NCBI GenBank assembly: GCA_903899865.1
Contig: CAIUKZ010000012.1
Location: forward strand, 1 to 6,988
From: an uncultured Bacteroidales bacterium
GTDB taxonomy: Bacteria > Bacteroidota > Bacteroidia > Bacteroidales > Paludibacteraceae
Length of the DNA: 6,988 bases
Direction of reading: 5' to 3'
Position 1 is the first letter of the stretch. Every line of letters begins with the position of its first letter. This document shows positions 6,548-6,988 of this stretch, one piece after another. The translations under genes were made by a program, and so were the position numbers. A model generated the notes under the pieces. It searched no databases. It saw nothing but the letters and a program-made list of their open reading frames with translations, and was not told the DNA's origin.

Positions 6548-6988
6548 TCACCTACTCCCCAACAGTTCTCTGGCGTTTTGCAAAGCACCCTCGGTTACAT
6601 TAATCCCACTCAGCATTTGAGCCAACTCGGTGAGTCGTTCATCAGAAGTAAGTTTTTTGATATGGGTTTCGGTGGCAGTAGCAGTATCATCTTTGAATAC
6701 TTTGTAGTGGGCAACTCCTTTCGCGGCAATCTGAGGGAGATGAGTAATGGTAATCACCTGCATATCATTGCTCATGGCACTCATTATATCACCCATTTTA
6801 TGAGCTATTTCTCCCGACACTCCAGTATCTATTTCATCAAAAATAACGGTAGGAAGATCAGACTTATGAGCTATCAGCGATTTGAGTGCCAACATCACGC
6901 GCGAAACCTCACCGCCCGAAGCTATTTGAGCCACAGGTTGAAGTGGTCTATTTTTATTGGCCGAAAAGAGGAATTGTACCTCATCACG
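6548..6988 (-). CDS. recN: DNA repair protein RecN, C-terminal part (5' end outside window)
   Basis: The frame is open to the window edge, so the last 146 residues are visible, starting RDEVQFLFSANKNRPLQPV. RecN is an SMC-like ATPase that acts in the cytoplasm in recombinational repair of double-strand breaks. Seen: the ABC signature ASGGEVSRVMLALKSL, Walker B with catalytic glutamate TVIFDEIDTGVSG, and the switch histidine in ITHLPQIAAKG. The segment before the signature (DEVQFLFSANKN) is typical of RecN and separates it from SbcC, RecF and SMC. The usual C-terminal tail follows (ERLTELAQMLSG...ALQNARELLGSR) and ends at a TGA whose complement is 6548-6550. The GTG codon at 6934 is internal, not a start. 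The gene converges on the tRNA with the shared hairpin between them. Walker A and the coiled coil lie outside the window. Confidence 0.95.
   Translation of the reverse strand, partial: RDEVQFLFSANKNRPLQPVAQIASGGEVSRVMLALKSLIAHKSDLPTVIFDEIDTGVSGEIAHKMGDIMSAMSNDMQVITITHLPQIAAKGVAHYKVFKDDTATATETHIKKLTSDERLTELAQMLSGINVTEGALQNARELLGSR

Noticed and set aside
1..6988. Defence island, mobile element or new multi-gene system
   Set aside because: The identified genes are housekeeping or conserved lineage genes, base composition looks even, and no transposase, integrase, toxin-antitoxin pair or clustered unknown genes are visible.

Overview
The window reads as ordinary chromosomal DNA from a member of the Bacteroidota. 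Three lines of sequence evidence support this. Upstream regions carry the TAnnTTTG -7 element typical of that phylum (2911-2918, 4702-4709, 6401-6408), two of them with a TTG -33 element 19-20 bases upstream. Start codons lack clear Shine-Dalgarno sequences. Two genes, a DUF6340-like lipoprotein and a DUF4301 protein, belong to families I know essentially from Bacteroidota. The DNA is AT-rich and I saw no insertion sequence, phage gene, CRISPR array or defence cassette.

Layout, left to right. Bases 2-886 (+) are the C-terminal part of an RsmB/RsmF-type rRNA m5C methyltransferase. Bases 1044-1793 (+) encode a PhnP-like metallo-beta-lactamase-fold hydrolase. Bases 1840-2892 (+) encode a TPR-containing lipoprotein. 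Bases 2949-4466 (+) encode a 505-residue DUF4301 protein whose motifs look like a divergent UDP-sugar pyrophosphorylase. A 267-base gap follows, holding a perfect 17-bp inverted repeat (4510-4559) and a good promoter. Bases 4734-6131 (+) encode an HD-domain CCA-adding tRNA nucleotidyltransferase. Bases 6121-6334 hold two facing arrays of degenerate 8-9 base repeats. A CAU-anticodon tRNA gene (6424-6497, +) has its own promoter and an intrinsic terminator. The window ends in the C-terminal part of recN on the minus strand (6548-6988), convergent with the tRNA.

The genes are mostly housekeeping: rRNA modification, tRNA 3'-end maturation, a tRNA and DNA repair. The tRNA gene does not encode its CCA tail, so it depends on the kind of enzyme encoded just upstream. 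The four + strand genes up to 4466 could be partly co-transcribed, but DUF4301, the CCA enzyme and the tRNA each seem to have their own promoter.

I do not see a new multi-gene system. The items most worth a second look are the likely nucleotidyltransferase nature of the DUF4301 protein, the paired inverted repeat arrays that run into the end of the CCA-enzyme gene, and a non-canonical T-loop base in the tRNA.
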